From a virus: a stretch of 64,000 nucleotides of DNA. Made by a program: the position numbers and the translations under genes. Below are positions 17,150 through 24,772 of this stretch, in pieces. Under the pieces are notes generated by a model, which had not been told where the DNA came from, searched no databases, and was given only the letters and a program-made list of their open reading frames with translations. Every line of letters starts with the position of its first letter. Position 1 is the stretch's first letter. The DNA lies in the IMG/VR virus record IMGVR_UViG_3300007734_000760, positions 95,935 to 159,934 of that record; one strand, given 5' to 3'.

Positions 17150-17673
17150 TAAGCTGGTGTTTCTTTAGTTGGAGGTGTTTCTGGAGCGGATGATTCAGGT
17201 GCTGGTGCTTCTGCTTCAGGTGCAGGCGCAACTTCTGAAGTAGAATCTGTTGGTACTTCTTCTTTAACTACTTCTTTAGCACCATAAGATAAAATTCTAG
17301 CTATAGCTTCAATACAGTTTTGTTCTTCACTTAAATTTAATAAATAATATCTTTTACCTTCTACTTTACTAATCCATGTTCTATCAGTATAAATTAAGTA
17401 AAATACTTGATCATTACCTAATATAATACGAAATGTTGTAGGACGTGGTGCTACCCACTCAATATCTTTTAAAAATAAATCAAATTGGGTTGTTAGTAAT
17501 TTAACTAAAGCATCATATAATGTAGGGAATTTATTTAACACTGGGAATCGAGTATTGTCTAAAGATACAGCAGATGGATTATCTAAATCTATTTCATCTG
17601 ATTTAGTATTAATTTTAGAATATACTTGTTTAACTAGTGTTTTAATTCTATTTTTAAATTCACTTTTAGTCAT
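17149..17673 (-). CDS. Leader-peptide protein with Pro/Ala/Glu tail
   Basis: A 174-residue protein starting MTKSEFKNRIKTLVKQVYSK. The middle is a compact domain (RTWISKVEGKRYYLLNLSEE). The C-terminal 35 residues are a disordered tail of EAPAPESSAPETPPTKETPA type. Overlaps both neighbours by one base, indicating coupled translation. Function unknown. Confidence 0.65.
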   Translation of the reverse strand: MTKSEFKNRIKTLVKQVYSKINTKSDEIDLDNPSAVSLDNTRFPVLNKFPTLYDALVKLLTTQFDLFLKDIEWVAPRPTTFRIILGNDQVFYLIYTDRTWISKVEGKRYYLLNLSEEQNCIEAIARILSYGAKEVVKEEVPTDSTSEVAPAPEAEAPAPESSAPETPPTKETPA

Positions 17674-18179
17674 TATGATTTTAATTTATTTATTACTTTT
17701 TTAACTAATTCATTAATTTGATTTTCACTTTCTGGAGGTATTATAGAATTATAATCTGTCATATCTAATGTTTTACCGTTTTGAGCTAATTTAATCATAT
17801 TTTCAGTAGCTGAGTGTAAATCCATATCTGTTTTAGCATCTTCTCTTGCAAACTCCATAACACGAATTAGTAATGGAATATCCATTGTAACAATATCTAT
17901 AGGATTTTCTCCTACTGTTTTACGAGTTTTAACATAATTAGCTGAATCTATTTTAGGAGCAAATAATGTTTTTTTAATTACTTCTTTGATTCGCTGTTGT
18001 TCATTTTTCATAGATTTACTTTTAGCTAATTTAATTGCTCTACCCCAAGCTACTTTTTCAGCATCGGGACCGTATTTATCTACAAAATCATCAACTTTTT
18101 GAAGATATCCACCAAAAATATCTTTAGCTATTGCTAATTCTCTAGTGGATAAGTCTTCAAAAAGGATTGATTTTTTCAT
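17673..18179 (-). CDS. Virion-type helical protein
   Basis: A 168-residue, mostly helical, charged protein starting MKKSILFEDLSTRELAIAKD. It has no catalytic motif or membrane segment. It lies 1 nt upstream of the histone-H1-like gene's stop side and overlaps the neighbour downstream by one base, so it belongs to the structural operon. No family recognised. Confidence 0.6.
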   Translation of the reverse strand: MKKSILFEDLSTRELAIAKDIFGGYLQKVDDFVDKYGPDAEKVAWGRAIKLAKSKSMKNEQQRIKEVIKKTLFAPKIDSANYVKTRKTVGENPIDIVTMDIPLLIRVMEFAREDAKTDMDLHSATENMIKLAQNGKTLDMTDYNSIIPPESENQINELVKKVINKLKS

Positions 18180-18180
18180 A

Positions 18181-18354
18181 TTACTTTACTTTCGCTTCAG
18201 CTACTGAGGCTTTGTTGTAAGCAGCGATTATTTTTTTCATTTCGCTTAATGCTTTACGAGCTCTACCTTTAGCAGCTTTAGGTGTGTCTTCATGATTTAC
18301 TTTAGCAGTTTCAAATAACTCACTAATTTTTGTAAATAGTTCTTGTGTGTTCAT
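18181..18354 (-). CDS. Histone-H1-like (Hc1-type) DNA-binding protein
   Basis: 57 residues beginning MNTQELFTKISELFETAKVN; the C-terminal half is KAAKGRARKALSEMKKIIAA then YNKASVAEAKVK. This matches the short histone-H1-like proteins of Bacteroidetes, which have an acidic helical start and a basic KAAGxRARKxxxxxxKxxKxYRKxS tail. It probably binds DNA and could help pack the genome inside the head, given its place in the head operon. It is shorter than 60 residues and easily missed. The family call is from memory of the pattern. Confidence 0.6.
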   Translation of the reverse strand: MNTQELFTKISELFETAKVNHEDTPKAAKGRARKALSEMKKIIAAYNKASVAEAKVK

Positions 18355-18385
18355 AGATTTGATTTATTTATTGGTTTATATTGTT

Positions 18386-18865
18386 TTAAACATTAGATTG
18401 TTGTCCACCACCTAACATAATTTTATTTAAAAATTGAATCGTGTTACGAATTTGAGTTATTAATTTTTCATCATTAGATTTTAATGCTGAGTCATATGCT
18501 GACATTAAGTGACTATGAATATCTTTTTGTTCTGGGGTAATACTTTGGGGTGAAGCCATTGTGTCACTTGTAGTAGGATTTTGAGGTATATCTAATGATG
18601 TATCTGCTGGTGGAGAAGTTTCGTCTGGTTTAGTTGGTACTTCAGGTATTTCCGCTTCTGGATCTTGAGGCATCACGTCTTTAGCTTTTTTCTTTTTAGC
18701 TTCATCTAAATCAAGTTCATCGATTTGAGGTGAATTATATTCATTTAAAATTATTTCTCTAATTTTTTCTTTCATTTGAGATTTAGTCATTTTATCTCCT
18801 ATTGACTCTTTGATAAGTACTTTACCAAACGCCAACTTTTGCATATTTTCAAATTGATTATTCAT
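18386..18865 (-). CDS. Leader-peptide protein with disordered acidic/Pro-rich middle
   Basis: A 159-residue protein starting MNNQFENMQKLAFGKVLIKE, a variant of the MQKLAG leader, followed by a second leader-like helix MTKSQMKEKIREIILNEYNS. Residues 60-110 are Pro/Asp/Glu-rich and low complexity. The C-terminus is helical (LMSAYDSALKSNDEKLITQI). The exact 14-mer ATATTTATAATAAA lies just before the ATG (18872-18885). Confidence 0.65.
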   Translation of the reverse strand: MNNQFENMQKLAFGKVLIKESIGDKMTKSQMKEKIREIILNEYNSPQIDELDLDEAKKKKAKDVMPQDPEAEIPEVPTKPDETSPPADTSLDIPQNPTTSDTMASPQSITPEQKDIHSHLMSAYDSALKSNDEKLITQIRNTIQFLNKIMLGGGQQSNV

Positions 18866-18871
18866 TGTAGT

Positions 18872-18885
18872 TTTATTATAAATAT
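18872..18885 (-). promoter_or_regulatory. Putative late promoter motif ATATTTATAATAAA
   Basis: Identical to the 14-mers at 9481, 27410 and 44772. It lies 6 nt upstream of the ATG of 18386..18865, which would give a very short leader transcript. Confidence 0.5.
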
Positions 18886-18892
18886 TGTGTTT

Positions 18893-19531
18893 TTATTTTC
18901 TATCATGTAAATAATCAGTTAATATTGTACCTATCGCGCCAGTTTTTTGTCTTAATAAAATCCATTCATCTAATGATAATATATGTTCCTTTTTATAATA
19001 AGACAAGGTTAAAGATGCAATAAAGTCATTATTTAAATCTTGTATAGATAACATATAAAAAGATTTAGTTTTATATTCTTTATTATGAACAGGAAATAAT
19101 CCACAATCTACAGTATTATTTTTACAATTAGATATAGCAATTTCACCAGTATTATATAATGTTGAAAATACTTTAGGAAATAATGATACAGGAATATTTT
19201 GAAACATATCTTTTACTGATGGAGCATCACTTGTTGTTTGTTCATAAAATATACTAAACTTTTTAATAGATTTACCTGTTGGATAAAAATTACCACCATT
19301 ATGAAATTGAGAAATACATATTCTATCACATTCTAATTCTTTCATAAGTAATTCAAGTTGCATATCTACTTTTTCATCAATTTTAATTGATTCTCCTAAC
19401 GCACAGGTATGTTTTTTATTTATAACTTTAACTTTAATAAATTCTACTATTATAGGAGATATTAAAGCTGTTATTAAAGCTGTCACTACAGTTATTAATG
19501 AAGCATTTATTGAAATTATAGAGTAAATCAT
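18893..19531 (-). CDS. Membrane-anchored GAF-like protein
   Basis: A 212-residue protein. Residues 1-30 form one hydrophobic segment (IISINASLITVVTALITALI), so it is probably anchored in the inner membrane. The rest (CDRICISQFHNGGNFYPTGK, FYMLSIQDLNNDFIASLTLS) has the look of a GAF/PAS-type alpha-beta sheet. Two or three Cys in the region NCKNNTVDCG. It overlaps the zinc-ribbon gene by 4 nt. Role unknown. Confidence 0.6.
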   Translation of the reverse strand: MIYSIISINASLITVVTALITALISPIIVEFIKVKVINKKHTCALGESIKIDEKVDMQLELLMKELECDRICISQFHNGGNFYPTGKSIKKFSIFYEQTTSDAPSVKDMFQNIPVSLFPKVFSTLYNTGEIAISNCKNNTVDCGLFPVHNKEYKTKSFYMLSIQDLNNDFIASLTLSYYKKEHILSLDEWILLRQKTGAIGTILTDYLHDRK

Positions 19532-20097
19532 TTTTTTAAATTTTGTAAGTATTTGATTGTTTCTTCTTTATTTTCTAATAACTTATTTTTAGTTAAACCA
19601 ACCCAACGTTCTATATCACCAGCTTCAGTAATAAATGAATCATTAGAACTATTTATAACTTCATCCATCCATATACTATAGTCTTTAATAGTATTATCTA
19701 TATCTGAATTTATAATATTTTTTTCATATTCTTCCCACAACCCCAGTTTACGTAAATCTGTTTCAAAATCAATTTGACAATTAAAACATCTATTATATTG
19801 AATGTAAAATTGCTTGTCAAATTTATTTTTCATTAAATTAGAACAACAAGGACAAAATAATGGTAATACTATTGAACGTTTTGCTTTATCTAATTTAGTT
19901 AAATTTTGTTTAATACCATTTTTAATAGTCCATGTACGATCATCTTCTTCCCATACATCTCCTTCTTCATGAAATTGTTTTTGTTTATCATAACCTATAC
20001 TAGTGATAGTTTTATCACCATGTTTACCTTGAACTAAATTGCGAAGGCGTTGTATATCGTGTTGTTTAAAATCTTTTTTTAAAACTGATTCTTTCAT
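19528..20097 (-). CDS. Conserved phage protein with zinc ribbon
   Basis: A 189-residue protein with a four-Cys zinc ribbon, LFCPCCSNLM at about residues 75-84 and YNRCFNCQIDFE at about 96-107. The N-terminus is basic and contains LRNLVQGKHGDKTITSIGYD and VWEEDDRTWTIKNG. I recall this combination from T4-like phage neck or head regions, but no function is established to me. It overlaps the 18893 gene by 4 nt and the 20097 gene by 1 nt. Confidence 0.65.
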   Translation of the reverse strand: MKESVLKKDFKQHDIQRLRNLVQGKHGDKTITSIGYDKQKQFHEEGDVWEEDDRTWTIKNGIKQNLTKLDKAKRSIVLPLFCPCCSNLMKNKFDKQFYIQYNRCFNCQIDFETDLRKLGLWEEYEKNIINSDIDNTIKDYSIWMDEVINSSNDSFITEAGDIERWVGLTKNKLLENKEETIKYLQNLKK

Positions 20098-21542
20098 TAT
20101 AACTTAGGTTGTTTTTTTAATGTATAATCTTCATTAGTTAAAATTTCTTCTTTTTTAAGATTACTTAATATTTTATTTAAATTAGCGGTATCAGATAATG
20201 GAAATCTAATTGTAGTAGAATTAATTATATCTGGATGTAGTTCTGGTCTTGATCCAGTTTCTTTATTTTGAGTAGCATAAAAATCTTTTACTAAATTATA
20301 ATTTTTAGTAGTCTTTTTTAAAAATATAAATATTATTTTATTTTTATCATCACGTGTTTCATCAAAATCAAGTGGACTAAGAGTTACTCCTTTTTCTCTT
20401 CCAAAACTAGCTAACTTTTTATATAGTTCACGACCATTTTCTTGATATGTTTTAATATTAGTAGCGTTTGAAACTGTAGGTTCGCCAAATATTGTTTTTT
20501 CAAAGTTTTTATAATTTTCACTTTTATTAGTAAACGCACCAACAAAATATTTTGGATCCATTAATTTACTTTTTAACTCTTCAGCGTTAATATTATCAGT
20601 TAAAATTTCAAGTTCCCACTCGTTTTCTGTACTAGTATTACTAAATGTAGGTTCTTCATTTTCATTTATATTATTTTTAATTTTATCTTCCCAATTTCTA
20701 AGACATATATTACCTTTTAAATATGCTTCTTTTTCTAGTTCTTCTAATTCATCTCCTTCATTAGTATTAGTAGTATGAATATTTTGTAATCTACCTTCAT
20801 TATCTTGTATACGATGAATCATTTCATGAGCATATGAGCGTAATATATCTTTTGGGAGACGATTCATTGTATATAATGTAATTGAACAATCATTTGGATC
20901 ATAATGTGCTGTTTTACCTAAAATATTAGATGCGTTTTTAGAATCGTTGTTTATTAATTTTAATTTAGGTAAAGGTTTAATGTCCATACCTTTATTAATC
21001 ATATACTTAGTTAATGATTTTATTGCTTCTTTTAAATTAATAGGAATATTTGATTTCATTTCATTAATTGGTTCATTAATGTTGTAGTATAGTTTAACTG
21101 CTTTAATAGCATATTCAGCAGCATAAGCACCAGCAGCAGCAGCATAAGCAGCATCAGCAGCAGCATAAGCAGCATCAGCAGCATAACCATAAGCAATATT
21201 GCCAGCGGCATTTATAATAAACGTTTTAGCGGCATAAAAAGCGGCATTTATATTTTCTTTTGTTAGGTCAGCTAAACACGCTTTAGCAGCCTCTATTGCT
21301 TTACGAGGACGATTATCGTTTGGATATTTTTCTTCAAAAATATGTAAAACTATTTCAGCACATTGAATTGCTAAAGATAGTTTTTCTTTAGCATCTCGAG
21401 ATGCTAATATTCTAGATTGAAGAGATAAGAGTTGAGGAAGTGGTGAAGGTTTAAATACTTTGATTTCGTTAATATATTTTAATGAAGATATCATTTTATC
21501 TTTAAGTAATTCTTCTGTTAAGATATTTATTAAATTTTTCAT
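20097..21542 (-). CDS. Zinc metallopeptidase-like virion protein with EIKVFKP module and Ala repeats
   Basis: A 481-residue protein. Order of parts: leader MKNLINILTEELLKDKM; EIKVFKPSPLPQLLSLQSRI module ending LAIQCAEIVLHIFEEKYP; a repeat stretch of AYAADAAYAAADAAYAAAAG type at about 118-145; then a protease-like domain with the zinc motif YAHEMIHRIQ (HExxH) near residue 240. The C-terminal half shows a small-domain pattern, LVKDFYATQNKETG. The HExxH suggests a virion peptidase, perhaps acting on other leader-bearing proteins, which is speculation. Followed by a 60-nt gap with a hairpin-like GACTTAGAC-TATC-TAAGTC. Confidence 0.7.
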   Translation of the reverse strand: MKNLINILTEELLKDKMISSLKYINEIKVFKPSPLPQLLSLQSRILASRDAKEKLSLAIQCAEIVLHIFEEKYPNDNRPRKAIEAAKACLADLTKENINAAFYAAKTFIINAAGNIAYGYAADAAYAAADAAYAAAAGAYAAEYAIKAVKLYYNINEPINEMKSNIPINLKEAIKSLTKYMINKGMDIKPLPKLKLINNDSKNASNILGKTAHYDPNDCSITLYTMNRLPKDILRSYAHEMIHRIQDNEGRLQNIHTTNTNEGDELEELEKEAYLKGNICLRNWEDKIKNNINENEEPTFSNTSTENEWELEILTDNINAEELKSKLMDPKYFVGAFTNKSENYKNFEKTIFGEPTVSNATNIKTYQENGRELYKKLASFGREKGVTLSPLDFDETRDDKNKIIFIFLKKTTKNYNLVKDFYATQNKETGSRPELHPDIINSTTIRFPLSDTANLNKILSNLKKEEILTNEDYTLKKQPKL

Positions 21543-21554
21543 GTTTAATTGATA

Positions 21555-21578
21555 AAAGACTTAGATAGTCTAAGTCCC
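21555..21578 (-). terminator. Inverted repeat upstream of the metallopeptidase gene
   Basis: Minus strand GACTTAGACTATCTAAGTC contains complementary arms GACTTAGA/TCTAAGTC with a short CTA loop. It lies between the nuclease gene (21606..22394) and the metallopeptidase gene, so it may be a terminator or processing site; the T-run is short. Confidence 0.4.
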
Positions 21579-21605
21579 TTATAAATATTAAAAGTATACG
21601 AAAAT

Positions 21606-22394
21606 TTATGATTTTAGTTTAACTGTTGTAGGAAATTTATTAAACGATGGTTCATTATGAGTATTTTCTAATTTATATATATCATATATTTTAGTAAATA
21701 AACTCCAGTTTTCTTCAAGTGGACGTGGGGAAGTTGATATTTCCCATCCTTTACCTTGAATGTTAGTACCTTTTTTATCTGGTCCACGTTTAGATGATTT
21801 TAACCATATTACACCAGTATTTTTTATTTTAGATTCATGATTTTCATTCCAACAGGTAGTGTAAGCTGCTAACTGTAAATCATATGATGTGTGTAAACTG
21901 TTTGATGTTTTAATGTCTAATATCCATAATTCATCTTTTAATTTAACAACTAAGTCACAAGTGCCAGCTATTTTGTGTTCATGTGAAAACAAATGAATTT
22001 CACTTTCAATAAGTTCTGGTTTTTCTGTTTCCCAAAATTCAACAAATTTAAGCAACATTTGCCAAACATGTAATGAATAAAGAGCATTACCTTTATCATC
22101 TAACCAATCAAGTTTTTCACCTGTTAAGTATCTTTCAATTAAACTATGAGTTTGAGTACCATCATCTGCTGATTTTTTAGCTATGAATTCAGCATTGTGT
22201 CCTACATCTTTTAACCAATTTTCAAAAAATTTACCTTTAGGAAAGTACTGTAAAATACTTGTTACTGAGGGATAATACAAATCTCCATGTTTATAAAATC
22301 TATTATCTAAAAAATTAATTTGATTACTTTTACTATCTACTTCAAGTAATCGTTTGATACCTTTACTATGTATCGAGTTTCCTTTTTCTATCAT
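21606..22394 (-). CDS. RecB/Cas4-like PD-(D/E)XK exonuclease
   Basis: A 262-residue nuclease. Visible motifs: THSLIERYL near residue 84, GTCDLVVKL (active-site Asp) around 141-149, LWILDIKTSN (the DxK pair) around 154-163, and YDLQLAAY (QxxxY) around 169-176. This is the RecB-nuclease/Cas4 layout, used in phages for DNA end processing and recombination. The start overlaps the primase gene's stop by 4 nt, so nuclease and primase are co-expressed. Confidence 0.85.
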   Translation of the reverse strand: MIEKGNSIHSKGIKRLLEVDSKSNQINFLDNRFYKHGDLYYPSVTSILQYFPKGKFFENWLKDVGHNAEFIAKKSADDGTQTHSLIERYLTGEKLDWLDDKGNALYSLHVWQMLLKFVEFWETEKPELIESEIHLFSHEHKIAGTCDLVVKLKDELWILDIKTSNSLHTSYDLQLAAYTTCWNENHESKIKNTGVIWLKSSKRGPDKKGTNIQGKGWEISTSPRPLEENWSLFTKIYDIYKLENTHNEPSFNKFPTTVKLKS

Positions 22395-23344
22395 ATTGTT
22401 TTTAATTTATTCTCAATTAAGTTTGAGAAGGTTAGTGGTAATGTTTTTTGAATAAGATTAGTAAATTTTTCAAATCCCATATCAGAAGGATCTTTTTCAT
22501 TTATGTCTACTAAATAAACTTCTTTACCCTCATTCATTAGTGTTTCACAAAAGTTTAAAGCTTGTTTAATAGCATCCTTGTCTAAAGCTATGTATATTTT
22601 TTCAACTGATGAGTTAATGATTTTTTTCATTAATTCAGGTTGAATGTTTTTACCTAATAAAGGAATAGCATTACGTTTAATAGCTATAGCATCAAATATA
22701 CCTTCACATAAAACAAGAGGTACATTCCAATTTATAAATAATTCTAATCCAATTATGTCTCTTGACACATCTGGATTTTTATATTTTATTTTAGAATTTT
22801 TATTAAAACTGCGTGATGTAAAGTAATTTAAATTACCGTTTGAATCATATGATGGTAATATAATCATATTAGAATAAACGCCAAATTCACAGTATCCTAT
22901 ATTATATTTAAGTATATCGATTTTATTAATACCTCGTTTATTTAAATAATGTATGGCTTGTTTAGCGGTAAGATTACTTGGTGGATTTAATAAAGATATA
23001 AATTCTATAGGTAAAGATACTCTTTTAAGTGTTGTTTCTTGGCGATTATCTTTAGGTGATGATTTAATTAAAAATCTTAATTCATTTACTTTATCTGAAT
23101 CAGCCTCTATTTTTTTAAATAATGTAGTTAGTTTTTTACCTCTAAATTGATCACAAACCCAACAATGGTATGATTGAAAGTTAGAAGAAATCTCATCTAA
23201 ATTAATTTCTAATTTTAGTTTAGTAGGATGACATCCTTTAGGACAAAAAAATGCTCTGTTACCTTTAGAAGTAGATTTAGATTTTCCTAATACCGATTCT
23301 AATAAATAAATTAGAGCACTATTTGTGTTTCCATTTATAACCAT
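22391..23344 (-). CDS. DNA primase (CHC2 zinc finger plus TOPRIM)
   Basis: A 317-residue primase of gp61 size. The zinc finger is formed by FFCPKGCHPTK and YHCWVC (about 33-80). The TOPRIM core shows LVLCEGIFDAIAIKR (Glu) and IYIALDKDAIKQA (DxD). It makes RNA primers for lagging-strand synthesis. The only in-frame ATG encodes MVINGN, which comes from the last codons of the overlapping endonuclease gene read in another frame, so the original start was probably replaced by an insertion. The native protein probably begins near ALIYLLESVLGKSK. Confidence 0.85.
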   Translation of the reverse strand: MVINGNTNSALIYLLESVLGKSKSTSKGNRAFFCPKGCHPTKLKLEINLDEISSNFQSYHCWVCDQFRGKKLTTLFKKIEADSDKVNELRFLIKSSPKDNRQETTLKRVSLPIEFISLLNPPSNLTAKQAIHYLNKRGINKIDILKYNIGYCEFGVYSNMIILPSYDSNGNLNYFTSRSFNKNSKIKYKNPDVSRDIIGLELFINWNVPLVLCEGIFDAIAIKRNAIPLLGKNIQPELMKKIINSSVEKIYIALDKDAIKQALNFCETLMNEGKEVYLVDINEKDPSDMGFEKFTNLIQKTLPLTFSNLIENKLKTI

Positions 23345-23954
23345 AAGCTGTTTTTTGTTTTTTTAAGCAACAATCTGCTATGTTTCTACTAGTTCTTTTT
23401 TTATCCGTTCTGGTATTCTCTTCAGCTTCAGAAGCAGTAATCCATTCTTTTATAAAATTTTCTTGTAAATCATATTGTAAAACAGGTTTACCTTTAGTAT
23501 TTTTAGTATTCTCAGAAATTTTTCTTTTCCAATTTTCAGAAATTTTTCTTCCTATTAATGATTTACTTATGTTTGTTTTCCAATTTTTAGTTAATATTCT
23601 TTCACTTTTATGGATTTCAGAAATTAATTTTTTAGTATTTTCTTTCATCGGTTTAGATAAACCTGTATGTGTTTTACTTATTAATTTTTTAGTTTTAATA
23701 CTGTGATGTGTAACACCCCCACCCCCACTATTTTTATTTTCTAATTTAAAATTCCAACTTTTAAATAAACTTATATAATGTTTTTCCCAAAATTTCCAAT
23801 CTTTAGTTAAAACTATATCTAATAAAACTATATTTACTCCGTTTTGAAATTTATGATGATTAGATAATCTTTGTCTTAAAGAACATGATGTTTTTCCTAT
23901 ATAAAACGGAATATTATCTTTTTCTAAAAAATATATTTTAGTTAAAACATCCAT
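23319..23954 (-). CDS. GIY-YIG homing endonuclease with NUMOD domains
   Basis: A 211-residue endonuclease. The GIY-YIG core has IYFLEKDNIPFYIGKTSCSL near the start. It is followed by basic NUMOD3-like repeats (KKLISKTHTGLSKP, RKISENWKRKISENTKN) and a C-terminal NUMOD1 domain (LQYDLQENFIKEWITASEAE ... TAYGYKWKHK). Its last 26 nt overlap the primase start in a different frame. Similar C-termini occur in 4283..4909 and 59379..60071, so these elements are a related set. Confidence 0.85.
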   Translation of the reverse strand: MDVLTKIYFLEKDNIPFYIGKTSCSLRQRLSNHHKFQNGVNIVLLDIVLTKDWKFWEKHYISLFKSWNFKLENKNSGGGGVTHHSIKTKKLISKTHTGLSKPMKENTKKLISEIHKSERILTKNWKTNISKSLIGRKISENWKRKISENTKNTKGKPVLQYDLQENFIKEWITASEAEENTRTDKKRTSRNIADCCLKKQKTAYGYKWKHK

Positions 23955-23990
23955 ATAATTAATATAAATAAAAATTTTAAATAAGCCTAA

Positions 23991-24425
23991 TTAAAAATCT
24001 CTTCTATGAAATTTTGCTAGAATATTATCGTTATAACTGTCAATGAACAATACATCTTCTTTAACTTGATGCATTACCTCATAATATGTTAATTGTTTTT
24101 TTGTTTTGCAGATTGTTAAGATTTCTCTTTTAAATTTATCTTCACCTAATGATTTAACATCGTTTAAAAGAGGTTTACAACTACCCCAATATGTTAACCA
24201 ATTTGATTCAGATATAATTAATTTTGTAGATGGTGTTCTACCACGTTGTGTTGGTAAAGCAGCAATTTCTTTTTTACCTAGTTTTTTATTAATTTTTGAT
24301 AAAAGTTGTTTTTTACCTATATATGATTTACCATTTACTAAATTAGTAATTCGATAAACATATCCAAATGTGCCTTCAGGGAAATCTTCTGTTTTTTCTA
24401 TAACTTTATTTTCGTATAACCACAT
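23991..24425 (-). CDS. GIY-YIG-like putative nuclease (phage conserved)
   Basis: A 144-residue protein with FGYVYRITNLVNGKSYIGKK near residues 20-39, the GIY-YIG signature, followed by SNWLTYWGSCKPL, KREILTICKTKKQLTYYEVM and NILAKFHRRDF. Unlike the mobile endonucleases it lacks NUMOD repeats; this family is common in T4-like phages. Probable nuclease; target unknown. A GGCTT-16 nt-TATATTAA element lies between it and the next gene. Confidence 0.75.
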   Translation of the reverse strand: MWLYENKVIEKTEDFPEGTFGYVYRITNLVNGKSYIGKKQLLSKINKKLGKKEIAALPTQRGRTPSTKLIISESNWLTYWGSCKPLLNDVKSLGEDKFKREILTICKTKKQLTYYEVMHQVKEDVLFIDSYNDNILAKFHRRDF

Positions 24426-24430
24426 TTTAT

Positions 24431-24772
24431 TTATTTATTTTTAATTAACAACTCACCTAACACTTCTAATCTACCCATTTCAGTTTGAAATTCATTTTGA
24501 GTCATATTTAATGATATGCTTTTTAAAGTTTTATCAAATTCTTTTTTAGCATCATCTAGATTTAATTTACCAGCTGCTGCTTTTTTATAATATGGTAATT
24601 TAACTTTATAGTGTTTATAAGTTAATAAAGATAAACCGCCTGCTTTTTGAGTGGTATCAGCTATTTTTTCAGCACCTTTACCTCGAGTTTCTGCAAACTC
24701 TTCAAGTGCTTTTTCTGTAGGGATATTCTTTTCTTTAAGAGCCTCACTTAATATGTTAATCAGTTTTATCAT
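24431..24772 (-). CDS. Leader-peptide protein
   Basis: A 113-residue helical protein beginning MIKLINILSEALKEKNIPTE. The body is Lys-rich (LTYKHYKVKLPYYKKAAAGK, LDDAKKEFDKTLKSIS). No family recognised. The first base of its start codon overlaps the last base of the tail gene at 24772, coupling translation. Confidence 0.6.
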   Translation of the reverse strand: MIKLINILSEALKEKNIPTEKALEEFAETRGKGAEKIADTTQKAGGLSLLTYKHYKVKLPYYKKAAAGKLNLDDAKKEFDKTLKSISLNMTQNEFQTEMGRLEVLGELLIKNK

